From contig NZ_POVL01000014.1 of the NCBI RefSeq assembly GCF_002939185.1, positions 1 through 64,000 of the forward strand: DNA of 64,000 bases, given 5' to 3'. The notes beneath the pieces were generated by a model. That model searched no databases, was not told where the DNA came from, and was given only the letters and a program-made list of their open reading frames with translations. Source of the stretch: Enterobacter sichuanensis. GTDB lineage: Bacteria > Pseudomonadota > Gammaproteobacteria > Enterobacterales > Enterobacteriaceae. The position numbers and the translations under genes were made by a program. The stretch's first letter is position 1. Every line of letters begins with the position of its first letter. Below, in pieces: positions 24,081-36,509 of the stretch.

Positions 24081-24491
24081 ATGCGTAACTTCGATCTTTC
24101 TCCGCTATACCGTTCTGCAATTGGTTTTGACCGCCTGTTTAACCATTTAGAAAATAACCAAAGCCAGAGCAACGGCTACCCTCCTTACAATGTTGAGCTG
24201 GTTGACGAAAACCACTACCGCATCGCCATTGCCGTCGCCGGTTTTGCAGAAAACGAACTGGAGATCACCGCGCAGGACAACCTGCTGGTGGTGAAAGGTG
24301 CCCATACGGCTGAGCAGAAAGAGCGTACCTACCTCTACCAGGGCATCGCCGAGCGCAACTTTGAACGCAAGTTCCAGTTAGCCGAGAACATTCACGTGAA
24401 AGGCGCGAACCTGGTTAACGGCCTGCTTTTTATCGAACTGGAACGTGTGATTCCGGAAGAGAAAAAACCGCGTCGTATCGAAATTAACTAA
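24081..24491 (+). CDS. ibpA: Small heat-shock protein IbpA
   Basis: IbpA is an alpha-crystallin-type holdase that binds aggregating proteins with IbpB and hands them to ClpB and DnaK. The 136-residue protein has the central crystallin domain (about residues 36-120), with the family segment [16 protein letters not shown] and the C-terminal I-E-I anchor in RRIEIN. The start ATG follows CAGGAGTTTTATTT; a longer open frame upstream is the UTR. It is controlled by a sigma-32 promoter and a leader thermometer, and is followed by ibpB after 136 bases. Confidence 0.97.
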   Translation: MRNFDLSPLYRSAIGFDRLFNHLENNQSQSNGYPPYNVELVDENHYRIAIAVAGFAENELEITAQDNLLVVKGAHTAEQKERTYLYQGIAERNFERKFQLAENIHVKGANLVNGLLFIELERVIPEEKKPRRIEIN

Positions 24492-24627
24492 TTTTGCGGG
24501 TCGCACGAGCGGCCCACCCAGACTTGCTTGCCGTAACGGGAGCATATGCGAATCCATCAGGATTTGCAGGAACAACTGCGCACAAAATTAAACTGTGCCG
24601 AACTCGCTTCTCAGAAGGAGATTTAGT

Positions 24628-25056
24628 ATGCGTAACTATGATTTATCCCCCTTACTGCGTCAGTGGATTGGTTTTGACAAACTGGCGAATGCCCTGCAAA
24701 ACACCGCTGAGCAACAGACGTTTCCGCCGTACAACATCGAAAAAAGCGACGATAACCATTATCGCATCACCCTGGCGCTGGCCGGCTTCCGTCAGGAGGA
24801 TCTGGATATCCAGCTTGAAGGCACGCGCCTGACCGTTAAGGGTACGCCGGAAAAACAAGAGACCGAGACCAAATGGCTGCATCAGGGGCTGGTTAATCAG
24901 CCGTTTAGCCTGAGCTTTACTCTGGCAGACCATATGGATGTATCCGGCGCAACGTTTACTAACGGGCTGCTGCATATTGATCTGACCCGTAACGTGCCGG
25001 AAGCTATCGCGCCACAGCGTATCGCCATTAGCGACCGACCGGCGTTGAACAGTTAG
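24628..25056 (+). CDS. ibpB: Small heat-shock protein IbpB
   Basis: IbpB is the partner of IbpA in the cytosolic holdase complex. The 142-residue protein has the same alpha-crystallin domain with [15 protein letters not shown] and the C-terminal anchor RIAI. The ATG follows AAGGAG. The 136-base gap from ibpA likely folds into a second ROSE-like element, as in E. coli where ibpB translation is also temperature-dependent. The gene ends before a strong terminator. Confidence 0.96.
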   Translation: MRNYDLSPLLRQWIGFDKLANALQNTAEQQTFPPYNIEKSDDNHYRITLALAGFRQEDLDIQLEGTRLTVKGTPEKQETETKWLHQGLVNQPFSLSFTLADHMDVSGATFTNGLLHIDLTRNVPEAIAPQRIAISDRPALNS

Positions 25057-25110
25057 CACTGTGCGGGCTGATGCCCGATCCTCTCCCAAAGGGAGAGGGA
25101 GTAAAGATAA

Positions 25111-25136
25111 AGCCCTGCCCCGGCAGGGCTTTTTTG
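25111..25136 (+). terminator. ibpAB operon terminator
   Basis: A 9-bp stem AGCCCTGCC/GGCAGGGCT (25111-25119 and 25122-25130) is followed by a run of T. Confidence 0.9.
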
Positions 25137-25214
25137 TGCGCCATCGCCCATACAACCGCCCCCGGCTCTGAGAGAATCCTTAACATAACTAAGGTTATGC
25201 TAAGGAAGGGGATC

Positions 25215-26876
25215 ATGAGTGATATCGCGTTAACCGTCAGCGTGTTGGCCCTGGTCGCCGTCGTTGGGCTATGGATTGGCAACGTCAAAATCCGCGGCGT
25301 CGGGTTTGGTATTGGCGGGGTGCTGTTTGGCGGTATTTTTGTCGGGCACTTCGCCGACAAGCTCGGGCTGGTCCTCAGCGCCGAAATGCTCCACTTTATT
25401 CAGGAATTTGGCCTGATCCTGTTTGTCTATACCATTGGCATTCAGGTGGGGCCGGGCTTCTTCGCTTCCCTTCGGGTCTCCGGACTACGCCTCAACCTGT
25501 TTGCTCTCGCGATTGTGGTGATGGGGGGGCTGGTGACCGCGCTTCTGCATAAACTTTTCGCAATCCCGCTTCCCGTGGTGCTGGGTATTTTCTCCGGGGC
25601 GGTGACCAACACGCCTGCGCTCGGTGCGGGGCAGCAAATCCTGCGTGATTTGGGTATCGAACCTGGCATTGTTGACCAGATGGGGATGAGCTATGCCATG
25701 GCCTATCCGTTTGGCATTTGCGGCATTCTGCTCTCCATGTGGCTGGTACGCGTCCTGTTTCGCATCAACGTCGATAAAGAGGCGAAAGACCACGAAACCA
25801 CGCTCACCAACGGCCATATGCCGATCAAAACCATCAATATTCGGGTCGATAACCCCAATCTGAACAATATGGCGATTCAGGACGTGCCGATCCTGAACAG
25901 CGCCAACATTATCTGCTCGCGCCTTAAGCGCGACGATATGCTGATGGTGCCCGCGCCGGGCACCATTATTCAGCAGGGGGATCTGCTGCACCTGGTCGGC
26001 CAGCCCGGCGATCTCAACAACGCGCGGCTGGTGATCGGTCAGGAAGTGGACACCTCGCTCTCCACCCGCGGCACCGATATGCGCGTGGAGCGCGTGGTGG
26101 TAACAAACGAGCATGTTCTCGGCAAGAAAATCCGCGATCTGCAGGTGAAAGAGCGTTACGACGTCGTGATCTCCCGCCTTAACCGCGCGGGTGTGGAACT
26201 GGTCGCCAGCCCGGAGGCCAGCCTGCAGTTTGGGGATATCCTTAACCTGGTCGGGCGGCCGTCGTCCATTGACGCCGTCGCGGATATGGTCGGTAACGCT
26301 CAGCAAAAACTGCAGCAGGTGCAGATGCTGCCGGTGTTTATTGGTATCGGGTTGGGTGTACTGCTCGGCTCCATTCCGCTGTATGTGCCGGGCTTCCCGG
26401 TGGCGCTCAAGCTGGGCCTGGCGGGCGGACCGCTGATTATGGCGCTGATCCTCGGGCGTATTGGCTGCATCGGTAAGCTCTACTGGTTTATGCCGCCGAG
26501 CGCCAACCTGGCGCTGCGCGAGTTGGGTATTGTGCTGTTTCTGGCGGTGGTCGGGCTGAAGTCCGGCGGGGATTTTGTCGATACCCTGGTCAGAGGGGAA
26601 GGGATGAGCTGGGTCGGCTACGGCATATTCATCACGGCAATCCCGCTGCTGACGGTAGGCATACTGGCGCGTATGTTCGCTAAAATGAACTACCTGACGC
26701 TCTGCGGCATGCTTGCGGGCTCGATGACGGACCCACCCGCACTGGCCTTTGCCAATAACCTTCACGCCACCAGCGGCGCGGCGGCGCTCTCCTACGCCAC
26801 GGTTTATCCGCTGGTAATGTTCCTGCGCATTATCACCCCGCAGCTACTGGCGGTGCTGTTCTGGGGGATGAGCTAA
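25215..26876 (+). CDS. yidE: YidE, putative AspT/YidE-type transporter
   Basis: The 553-residue inner-membrane protein has the aspartate-alanine exchanger (AAEx) family architecture: about five N-terminal helices, two cytosolic TrkA-C domains (about residues 190-280 and 285-370), then about five further helices. YidE itself has no established substrate. Repeated AAEx signatures are seen in [13 protein letters not shown] and [13 protein letters not shown]. The ATG at 25215 follows AAGGGG and gives the E. coli length. Its 3' end overlaps the convergent yidP by 33 bases. Confidence 0.92.
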   Translation: MSDIALTVSVLALVAVVGLWIGNVKIRGVGFGIGGVLFGGIFVGHFADKLGLVLSAEMLHFIQEFGLILFVYTIGIQVGPGFFASLRVSGLRLNLFALAIVVMGGLVTALLHKLFAIPLPVVLGIFSGAVTNTPALGAGQQILRDLGIEPGIVDQMGMSYAMAYPFGICGILLSMWLVRVLFRINVDKEAKDHETTLTNGHMPIKTINIRVDNPNLNNMAIQDVPILNSANIICSRLKRDDMLMVPAPGTIIQQGDLLHLVGQPGDLNNARLVIGQEVDTSLSTRGTDMRVERVVVTNEHVLGKKIRDLQVKERYDVVISRLNRAGVELVASPEASLQFGDILNLVGRPSSIDAVADMVGNAQQKLQQVQMLPVFIGIGLGVLLGSIPLYVPGFPVALKLGLAGGPLIMALILGRIGCIGKLYWFMPPSANLALRELGIVLFLAVVGLKSGGDFVDTLVRGEGMSWVGYGIFITAIPLLTVGILARMFAKMNYLTLCGMLAGSMTDPPALAFANNLHATSGAAALSYATVYPLVMFLRIITPQLLAVLFWGMS

Positions 26877-27590
26877 CAGGTCGTCCGGGTGGATGCGCCG
26901 CAGATGGTAGTCCACTTGGTAATCGCTGGTGTTTCGGAACATGACGGAATAGTTGAGAAACTCGCCGCTGTCGCTGTAGGAAAGGGACGTGATTCGCAGC
27001 AGCGGCGTTTGTTCCGGAAGATTCAGATAACCCGCCAGCTGTTTATCCGCCAGCACCGGCGTCAGGCTCTCGTAATTGCCGCTAATGGTGATCCCGCACT
27101 CCTTCTCGATGTAATCAAACTTTGACCCTTCAAGATGCGCCAGAGAGAGGTTACGGAACAGCTTCACCGGCATAAAACTGTCCTCCAGCATGAGCGGTTT
27201 TCCGTCCACGTAGCGCACCCGCCGGGAAAAGTAGATCCGCTCATCCACCTGAATCCGCAGCTGGCTGGCGATGGCGGGCGGCGCGGGCATCACTTCGAAC
27301 TGCAACACCTTGCTCTGCACCTCTTTCCCCTGCTGGCGCAACACCTCCACCAGCCCGGTGAGGTTTGTGGTTTCATGGTGAACGTCTTTACGCGCGACAA
27401 ACGTTCCGCTGCCGTGCCGCCGCTCCACCAGGCCCCAGCTCACCAGCAGATCCAGCGCTTTGCGGATGGTCATTCGCGCCACGCCGAACTCCTGCGCCAG
27501 CGCTTTTTCGCCCGGCAACGGGCTGCCGATGTTGTAGTCCGACGAATTCAGCCGCAGCCGCAACCTGTCGGCGATAGATTTGTAGATCAC
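26844..27590 (-). CDS. yidP: GntR/HutC-family regulator YidP
   Basis: The 248-residue protein has an N-terminal GntR winged helix-turn-helix ([26 protein letters not shown], roughly residues 24-49) and a UTRA effector domain of the HutC subfamily, the type that senses sugar phosphates. It starts with GTG, with AGAGG upstream. It is divergent from aglA-aglB, so it is probably the regulator of alpha-glucoside use, perhaps sensing a phosphorylated disaccharide. It is about ten residues longer than E. coli YidP. Its 3' end overlaps yidE. Confidence 0.9.
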   Translation of the reverse strand: MIYKSIADRLRLRLNSSDYNIGSPLPGEKALAQEFGVARMTIRKALDLLVSWGLVERRHGSGTFVARKDVHHETTNLTGLVEVLRQQGKEVQSKVLQFEVMPAPPAIASQLRIQVDERIYFSRRVRYVDGKPLMLEDSFMPVKLFRNLSLAHLEGSKFDYIEKECGITISGNYESLTPVLADKQLAGYLNLPEQTPLLRITSLSYSDSGEFLNYSVMFRNTSDYQVDYHLRRIHPDDLLAHPPEQHRQ

Positions 27591-27591
27591 C

Positions 27592-27673
27592 AGTAGACCT
27601 CTCTGCCCTTATCAGGGCGTGGATGGCGTCCTGACATGTCCATATTTACCGCAAAAAGTAGACCTGATTGGTC
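27592..27673. promoter_or_regulatory. Candidate YidP operators in the yidP-aglA region
   Basis: AGTAGACCT occurs twice, at 27592-27600 and 27657-27665, 65 bases apart. The second is part of GACC-N5-GGTC (27661-27673). HutC-type regulators often bind GTCTAGAC-like sites. The first copy covers the yidP ribosome site. This is inference from repetition. Confidence 0.5.
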
Positions 27674-27812
27674 AAAATAAAACCATGAATGCGATCACGA
27701 ATCGCAGCGGCACGCCATGTTCGCGCATCAGTAAGTTCTTATGCTCACCTCACGCCAGCAAAAAACCATAAAGGCCTCTCTCCCCTACAGGTTGTTACGT
27801 GAGGATTTAAAA

Positions 27813-30754
<2,942 letters not shown>

Positions 30755-30761
30755 TCTTCCC

Positions 30762-30790
30762 GACCGGCATCGCCCGATGCCGGTCTCCTT
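30762..30790 (+). terminator. Hairpin after aglB
   Basis: GACCGGCATCG at 30762-30772 pairs with 30775-30785 (10 bp after allowing a loop of four) and is followed by TCCTTGTCC, a weak T-rich tract. Confidence 0.6.
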
Positions 30791-30846
30791 GTCCTGGTCG
30801 ATTTACGCTATGCTGAAGCCTGCCTGTAGCACGACAAGGAACCTTC

Positions 30847-31194
30847 ATGAAAATTTCCCGCCTCGGCGAAGCGCCGGACTACCGCTTCTCTCTGGCCAAT
30901 GAACGCACGTTTTTAGCGTGGATCCGCACCGCACTGGGTTTTCTGGCTGCAGGTGTCGGCCTCGACCAGCTCGCGCCTGATTTCGCCACGCCGTTGATTC
31001 GTGAAGTGCTGGCTCTGCTGCTGTGTCTGTTCGCGGGCGTGCTGGCGATTTACGGCTACCTGCGCTGGCTGCGCAATGAGAAGGCGATGCGTCTGAAGCA
31101 GGATCTGCCCTATACGCGCGGGCTACTCATCATCAGCGCAATCCTGCTGGCGGTGGCGGGCGTGGTGATGGTGCTGGTGTTTTATGGCGGATAG
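30847..31194 (+). CDS. yidH: YidH membrane protein (DUF202)
   Basis: A 115-residue inner-membrane protein of the DUF202 family with unknown function. The N-terminal signature NERTFLAWIRTALGFLAAGVGL (about residues 18-39) opens the first of three hydrophobic segments. It has an AAGGA ribosome site and overlaps the paralogous yidG by 11 bases, so the two small proteins are made together and may form a complex. Confidence 0.93.
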   Translation: MKISRLGEAPDYRFSLANERTFLAWIRTALGFLAAGVGLDQLAPDFATPLIREVLALLLCLFAGVLAIYGYLRWLRNEKAMRLKQDLPYTRGLLIISAILLAVAGVVMVLVFYGG

Positions 31195-31531
31195 CCGCAA
31201 AGCGCGACGCGAAGCGGACCCCGGCCTGCAGCCGGAGCGGACGTCGCTGGCGTGGCTGCGTACGCTGCTGGGGTATGGCGCGCTGATTGCCCTGGCGATT
31301 AAGCACAACTGGCACCGCACCGGGGCGCCGTTCTGGATCTCCGTCGTCGTACTCGCGCTGGTGGCTGTCATTTTATGGCGCTATACCCGCAGCCGTAACC
31401 TGATGGACGTGGCGCAGGACGATTTTGTACAGCCGAAGGCGGTGCGGGATAAGTTCCTGATCGCCCTGGCTGTACTGTCGCTGTCACTGCTGTTTGCGGT
31501 CACCCATATTCAGCAAATTTTGAACCTGTAG
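31184..31531 (+). CDS. yidG: YidG membrane protein (DUF202)
   Basis: A second DUF202 protein, 115 residues, with PERTSLAWLRTLLGYGALIAL near the N-terminus and three hydrophobic stretches. Function unknown. It begins inside the last codons of yidH. Its TAG stop is the first bases of a REP element, so the transcript 3' end begins in REP structure. The E. coli homologue is a few residues longer. Confidence 0.92.
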   Translation: MADSRKARREADPGLQPERTSLAWLRTLLGYGALIALAIKHNWHRTGAPFWISVVVLALVAVILWRYTRSRNLMDVAQDDFVQPKAVRDKFLIALAVLSLSLLFAVTHIQQILNL

Positions 31532-31560
31532 GCCGGGTAAGGCGCAGCCGCCACCCGGCG
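31529..31560. repeat. REP element after yidG
   Basis: The REP form TAGGCCGGGT, spacer AAGGCGCAGCCGCC, ACCCGGC fills the whole space between yidG and the convergent dsdA. The stem joins 31532-31538 with 31553-31559. Confidence 0.85.
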
Positions 31561-32850
31561 TCATGGCTTCCCTTGAGCCAGATATTTCGCCATCTCCTCT
31601 TCCGGTACCATGCCGCCGCCGGTCGCCCACACCAGGTGAGTGACGTTCGCATCGGAATGCACGCGCAGCGGCCCGGCCATGCCCGCCAGCGCGGACGGCT
31701 CCAGCCGAATCCCTTCCTCCTGCGCCAGCCAGCCGAGCATGTCGTACATGCTCTGATCGGAGAGCGTGTAGAACCCGTCGAGCAGGCGTTCCATCGCGCG
31801 GCCCACGAAGCCAGAGGCGCGCCCTACCGCCAGCCCGTCGGCGGCCGTCAGGTTATCAATGCCCAGATCCTGCACGGCAATCTCATCGTGCAGGCCGGTG
31901 TAGACGCCCAGCAGCATGCATGGAGAGTGCGTGGGCTCCGCGAAGAAGAAGTGGACGTTGTCACCAAAGGCCAGCTTCAGGCCAAACGCCACGCCGCCAG
32001 GGCCACCGCCGACGCCGCACGGCAGATAGACATACAGCGGGTGTTCGGCATCCACCACGCGGCCCTGTTCGGCAAACTGTGCCTTCAGACGCTGGCCTGC
32101 AACGGCGTAGCCCAGGAACAGGGTGCGGGAGTTTTCATCATCGATAAAGAAGCAGTTCGGATCGCTTTCCGCCGCTTTGCGTCCCTGCTCCACCGCCACG
32201 CCGTAATCCTGCTCATATTCCACGACGATGACGCCGTGGCTGCGCAGTTTGGCTTTTTTCCACTCGCGGGCGTCGGCAGACATATGCACCGTCACCTTAA
32301 AGCCGATGCGTGCGCTCATGATGCCGATGGACATCCCCAGGTTGCCGGTGGAGCCCACCGCGATGCTGTACTGGCTAAAGAAGTCCTTAAAGCGCGGCTC
32401 CAGCAGAATGCTGTAGTCGTCTTCAACGCTCAGCAACCCGGCTTCCAGCGCCAGTTTTTCCGCGTGGGTCAGCACCTCATAGATGCCGCCGCGCGCTTTA
32501 ATCGAGCCGGAGATCGGCAGATGGCTGTCTTTTTTCAGCAGCAGCGTGCCGGGAATGGCTTTGCCAGATTCTTTCTCCAGACGTGCCTGCATTGCCGGAA
32601 TGGCGACCAGTTCGGATTCAATTATCCCCTTCGTGGCGGCTGTCTCCGGGAAGGCTTTCGCCAGATACGGTGCGAAGCGGCTGAGACGCGCATGCGCGTC
32701 GTCCACGTCGGCTTTGGTCAGCCCGACATAGGGCAGCCCCTCAGCCAGCGAGGTGGTACGCGGGTTAAGCCAGGTGGTTTCTTTCAGGGCAATCAGATCC
32801 TCAACCAGAGGAAACTGTGCGGTTAAAGTGGTGATAGTTGCGTTTTCCAT
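31561..32850 (-). CDS. dsdA: D-serine dehydratase
   Basis: DsdA is the PLP enzyme that turns D-serine into pyruvate and ammonia. The PLP lysine is Lys118 in SGSIKARGG, and the phosphate-binding glycine loop is CGVGGGPGG. The product is 429 residues, 13 shorter than the 442 of E. coli by comparison from memory. The missing part lies between AGPLRV and THLVW near the C-terminus, where the E. coli protein has an extra loop. The reading frame is otherwise complete, so activity is likely. It follows dsdX after 17 bases on the same strand. Confidence 0.93.
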   Translation of the reverse strand: MENATITTLTAQFPLVEDLIALKETTWLNPRTTSLAEGLPYVGLTKADVDDAHARLSRFAPYLAKAFPETAATKGIIESELVAIPAMQARLEKESGKAIPGTLLLKKDSHLPISGSIKARGGIYEVLTHAEKLALEAGLLSVEDDYSILLEPRFKDFFSQYSIAVGSTGNLGMSIGIMSARIGFKVTVHMSADAREWKKAKLRSHGVIVVEYEQDYGVAVEQGRKAAESDPNCFFIDDENSRTLFLGYAVAGQRLKAQFAEQGRVVDAEHPLYVYLPCGVGGGPGGVAFGLKLAFGDNVHFFFAEPTHSPCMLLGVYTGLHDEIAVQDLGIDNLTAADGLAVGRASGFVGRAMERLLDGFYTLSDQSMYDMLGWLAQEEGIRLEPSALAGMAGPLRVHSDANVTHLVWATGGGMVPEEEMAKYLAQGKP

Positions 32851-32867
32851 AATACGTCTCTTCGCGC

Positions 32868-34205
32868 TCAGATAATGAAAGAAAGCAGGAATGTGCCGCC
32901 AAGTGCAAGCACCGAGGCGATAAACGTCGCCGTCGTATAGTATTTGAAGGTCTCATGCAGGGTCGCGCCGCAGTATTGCTTCACCAGCCAGAAGAGAGAA
33001 TCGGTAACGATCGTGCAGCCAATGGCGCCAGAACCGATGGCAATGGTAATGATCTCCGGGCTGACGTTGGGGTAGAGCGGCAGCATCGGCGCGACGATAG
33101 CCGTCGCCCCCATTATCGCCACCGTGGCGGAGCCGACGGCGGCATGCAGCACCAGCGCCACCAGCCAGGCGAGCAGGATTGGGTGCATGTGCAGGTTCGA
33201 GAGAATATGCGCCAGGGAGTCCGCCAGCCCGCTGGTTTTCAGGATGGCGTTGAACGCACCGCCCGCACCGATAATCAGCAAAATATTGGCGATAGAGCCA
33301 AACCCGTGCTCCGTATGGGTCAGCATAGCGCCCATGCCCATATGCTGGCGGATCCCCAGCAGGTAGTAGGCAACAAACACGGCGATAAACATCGCGGTGA
33401 TCGGGTTGCCGATAAATTCCAGCAGGGTATACAGCGTGCTTTCTTTCGCCATATTCAGCTCGGCGACGGTCTTCACCAGCATCAGGGCAATCGGCAGCAG
33501 CATGGTGAACAGCGTGGCGCCCAGCGACGGCAGGGTATGCTCATCCCGCACCTTCAGGTCTGAAAATTCCGCCGGAACCGGTTTATATGGCAGACGGTTG
33601 CCGAGCAGTTTCAGGAACAGCGGGCCGCCGACCAGAGACGCCATCAGGCCCACCAGCAAACCATAGACAATCACCGTGCCGACGTCCGCCCCCAGCTTAT
33701 TGGTGACAAACAGCGCAGCCGGATGCGGCGGCACCACGCAGTGCACCGCCATCAGCGCGGTACAGAGTGGAATGGCAAGCTTAAGCAGCGAGGTATTGGT
33801 CTTTTTGGCGATGGAAAACGCCAGCGGGATCAGCAGAACCACGCCCACTTCCACGAAAAGCGTAATGCCGCAGATCAGGCCCACCAGCACCATAATCACG
33901 TCTGCTGACAGCCAGCGGCAGCGCTGCAAGGTTATCCCGATGCGCTCTGCCGCGCCGGAAACCTCCATCATCTTGCCCAGAATGGTGCCAAGACCAATCA
34001 CCGCCGCCAGGAAGCCCAGCGTACCGCCAATACCGCTCTCAATGGCGTTTACCATATCCAGCGGGCTCATCCCCATCATTGCGCCGACGAAAAAGCTCGC
34101 CAGCAGCAGCGCGAGGAACGGGTGAAACTTCAGTTTTACGATGGTTAAAACAATCAACACAATGCTGATAAGCAGCGTTGTCACAACCCAGACCGGCGAT
34201 CCCAT
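32868..34205 (-). CDS. dsdX: D-serine permease DsdX
   Basis: DsdX is a gluconate permease-family (GntP) proton symporter that takes up D-serine. The 445-residue protein is almost wholly hydrophobic, with about twelve to fourteen helices, and has GntP family segments such as VVPPHPAAL and [17 protein letters not shown]. It forms an operon with dsdA and is divergent from dsdC across a 204-base control region. Confidence 0.95.
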   Translation of the reverse strand: MGSPVWVVTTLLISIVLIVLTIVKLKFHPFLALLLASFFVGAMMGMSPLDMVNAIESGIGGTLGFLAAVIGLGTILGKMMEVSGAAERIGITLQRCRWLSADVIMVLVGLICGITLFVEVGVVLLIPLAFSIAKKTNTSLLKLAIPLCTALMAVHCVVPPHPAALFVTNKLGADVGTVIVYGLLVGLMASLVGGPLFLKLLGNRLPYKPVPAEFSDLKVRDEHTLPSLGATLFTMLLPIALMLVKTVAELNMAKESTLYTLLEFIGNPITAMFIAVFVAYYLLGIRQHMGMGAMLTHTEHGFGSIANILLIIGAGGAFNAILKTSGLADSLAHILSNLHMHPILLAWLVALVLHAAVGSATVAIMGATAIVAPMLPLYPNVSPEIITIAIGSGAIGCTIVTDSLFWLVKQYCGATLHETFKYYTTATFIASVLALGGTFLLSFII

Positions 34206-34409
34206 ATCTCACCTCACCCCTATGTCTTTTGCGGGTATTGGACGAAAAAACGGCGTGGGCTGACAAACGATATAAATTGCCGTTCAGGTGAGCCAGATTG
34301 AACCAACTGAGTGACTGAACTCTAAAAAGTGCAGTAATTTCGCCGTTGGTTCACATAAATTCACCCTCACACGGTATGCTGAGGGCAGAAATAACGTGTG
34401 AGAATTGTG
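34206..34409. promoter_or_regulatory. dsdX-dsdC divergent control region
   Basis: This 204-base AT-rich space separates the divergent dsdXA and dsdC. In E. coli it holds the DsdC and CRP sites that drive dsdXA. I see no clear consensus match and give no exact sites. Confidence 0.5.
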
Positions 34410-35336
34410 ATGATCGATGCGAATGACGCCAGAAACCGGCTGTTAAACGGCTGGCAGCTGTCAAAAATGTACACCTTTGAAGTGGCCGCCCGGCATGAGT
34501 CCTTCGCCCTGGCGGCGGCGGAACTCTCGCTCAGTCCCAGCGCGGTGAGCCACCGCATCAACCTGCTGGAAGAGGAGCTGGGCATTCAGCTGTTTGTCCG
34601 CTCGCACCGTAAAGTGGAGCTGACGCAGGAGGGAAAACGGGTTTACTGGACCCTTAAATCGTCCCTCGACACCCTGAATCAGGAAATTCTGGACATCAAA
34701 AATCAGGCGCTATCCGGTACGCTGACGGTCTACTCCCGCCCGTCAATCGCCCAGTGCTGGCTGGTGCCCATGCTGGGGGATTTTACCCGCCGCTACCCGT
34801 CGATATCCCTCACCATCCTGACCGGCAATGATTACGTGAACATGCAGCGAACCGGTATCGATCTGGCGCTCTATTTCGACGATACGCCATCAAACCACCT
34901 GTCTCATCACTTTCTGATGGATGAAGCGATTTTGCCCGTCTGTTCGCCGGCGTATGCCCGCGAGCATGAGCTGCTGAAAAATCCCCATAATCTCAGCCAT
35001 TGTACGTTACTGCACGACCGTCAGGCCTGGAGCAATGATTCCGGCACGGATGAGTGGCTGAGCTGGGCGCAGCATTTCGCGGTGACGATGCCGCCATCAT
35101 CGGGTATTGGTTTCGATCGCTCGGACCTGGCCATTATCGCGGCCATGAATGACGTGGGGGTGGCGATGGGGAGAAAGCGGCTGGTGCAAAAGCGGCTTGA
35201 GCGGGGTGAGCTGATTGCACCGTTTGGTGAAAAGACCCTCAAATGCCATCAGCATTACTACGTCTCAACGCTACCTGGCCGTCAGTGGCCGAAAATTGAT
35301 GCCTTTATTGGCTGGTTGAGAGAGCGGGTAAGCTGA
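34410..35336 (+). CDS. dsdC: D-serine-responsive LysR activator DsdC
   Basis: DsdC activates dsdXA in the presence of D-serine. The 308-residue LysR protein has the helix-turn-helix SFALAAAELSLSPSAVSHRINLLE and a GcvA-like effector domain. I chose the ATG at 34410 because it gives an N-terminus (before RNRLLNGWQLSK) of the same length as the E. coli protein; GTG codons 3 and 12 bases upstream are alternatives. Its place next to dsdXA fixes the function. Confidence 0.93.
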   Translation: MIDANDARNRLLNGWQLSKMYTFEVAARHESFALAAAELSLSPSAVSHRINLLEEELGIQLFVRSHRKVELTQEGKRVYWTLKSSLDTLNQEILDIKNQALSGTLTVYSRPSIAQCWLVPMLGDFTRRYPSISLTILTGNDYVNMQRTGIDLALYFDDTPSNHLSHHFLMDEAILPVCSPAYAREHELLKNPHNLSHCTLLHDRQAWSNDSGTDEWLSWAQHFAVTMPPSSGIGFDRSDLAIIAAMNDVGVAMGRKRLVQKRLERGELIAPFGEKTLKCHQHYYVSTLPGRQWPKIDAFIGWLRERVS

Positions 35337-35420
35337 AGAATTATTACGCTTTGACGCTACACCAAATGTGAAAAAGCGTGCTAAATACAGGTAATGCTTT
35401 CGATTTATCCAGGGTAAACC

Positions 35421-36509
35421 GTGTTAAAGCCTTTTATTGCCTCTGCGTTACTGATCTCTTCCGGCTGGGCGATTGCCGCCGAGCCGCCGCTGACGGCTGC
35501 CCGTTATGCGCAACAGCTGGGCGTCGGGATGGATGTGGACTGGGCGCGCACCGAGCGCGGTATTCGCGAGTTTGACCCGCTGGTGGTCCGCGATTTTCGG
35601 GCTAAAGGCATTACCCACGTGCGCATCCGCGTCGCGGATGAACCGACAGAGGCCCGACTGATCCACCTGCGTAAGCTGGTAGAGGCCTGCGAGCAGTATG
35701 GCGTGATCCCGATCATCGCCTATCAGGCTGATGAATATAAAAACGACCCGAAAGCTGACAACGAGAAAGAGGCGATCAACTGGTGGATTGCCGTGGCGCA
35801 CTATTTTGGCCAGAGTTTCCCGCTGCTGGGTTTTGATCTTATTTATGAGCCGGCTGACAAGCTTAATCACAGTCTGGCGTCGTTAAACCACGTCTATGAA
35901 AAAAGCATCAAAGCGATCCACGACATCGACCCGCAGCGCATGATCTTCATCGCACCGCGCCTGCGCGCCGCGCCGGAGGATTTAACCAGCCTGAAGCTGC
36001 CTGCCCATAGCCAGAACTACCTGCTGGCAGAATGGCATATTTTCCCATGGGGACCGCTGAAAAATAACGGTAAATACCCGTGGACGTCCGGCACGGCGGC
36101 GGAAAAAGCGGCTATTCACAGTCGCATTACGACGGCGCTGCGTTGGCAGCAAAAAACCGGACACGTCAGCTGGGTGGGGGGCTGGGGCGTGGGGGAGTCA
36201 AACCGCTTTACACCGACCGCCTCGCAAATGGCCTTCGCCACCTTTATGGCCTGCGAGCTGCAAAAGGCGAAAATTCCTTACGCGATCAACGCGGATTTCC
36301 AGTTTTACGACGGAGAAGAGGGCGCCTGGCGGCCTGCGCCAGAGCCGTTGTTACAGGCCATGATCGCCCCTGTCTGTGAAAAGCCCGGCGAGAAGCCGGG
36401 CCATCATGCAGTTAAACCGGCTGCTCGTGATGCGGAACACGCGACGCCAGCGGCAGCCAGCACAGTAAAATCAGCAGCCCCATCAGCGTCATCAGCAAGC
36501 CCAAACTAG
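35421..36509 (+). CDS. Secreted glycoside hydrolase-like protein (GH5-like)
   Basis: The 362-residue protein has an N-terminal Sec signal (about residues 1-20, ending AIAA) and a barrel-like domain resembling GH5 cellulases: GVGMDVDW, ITHVRIRV and AYQADEYKNDP follow the pattern of beta-strands 1-4. The usual Asn-Glu-Pro acid/base motif reads Tyr142-Glu143-Pro144, and no clear nucleophile motif is evident. The last 32 residues are read through the 3' end of the convergent emrD and are Ala/Ser-rich. Substrate unknown; a periplasmic role is inferred from the signal. Confidence 0.7.
   Translation: MLKPFIASALLISSGWAIAAEPPLTAARYAQQLGVGMDVDWARTERGIREFDPLVVRDFRAKGITHVRIRVADEPTEARLIHLRKLVEACEQYGVIPIIAYQADEYKNDPKADNEKEAINWWIAVAHYFGQSFPLLGFDLIYEPADKLNHSLASLNHVYEKSIKAIHDIDPQRMIFIAPRLRAAPEDLTSLKLPAHSQNYLLAEWHIFPWGPLKNNGKYPWTSGTAAEKAAIHSRITTALRWQQKTGHVSWVGGWGVGESNRFTPTASQMAFATFMACELQKAKIPYAINADFQFYDGEEGAWRPAPEPLLQAMIAPVCEKPGEKPGHHAVKPAARDAEHATPAAASTVKSAAPSASSASPN
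36380..36403. terminator. Hairpin inside the 3' end of the GH5-like gene
   Basis: GCCCGGC, a GAGAA loop and GCCGGGC form a 7-bp GC stem just after emrD's stop on the minus strand. It could serve as the emrD terminator. It lies within the reading frame of the convergent gene, which continues past it. Confidence 0.5.

Noticed and set aside
25485-26765. 426-codon antisense frame inside yidE
   Set aside because: His/Gln/Arg-rich composition typical of antisense translation, no family match.
31573-32826. 417-codon antisense frame inside dsdA
   Set aside because: Mirror of the conserved enzyme; composition unlike a real protein.
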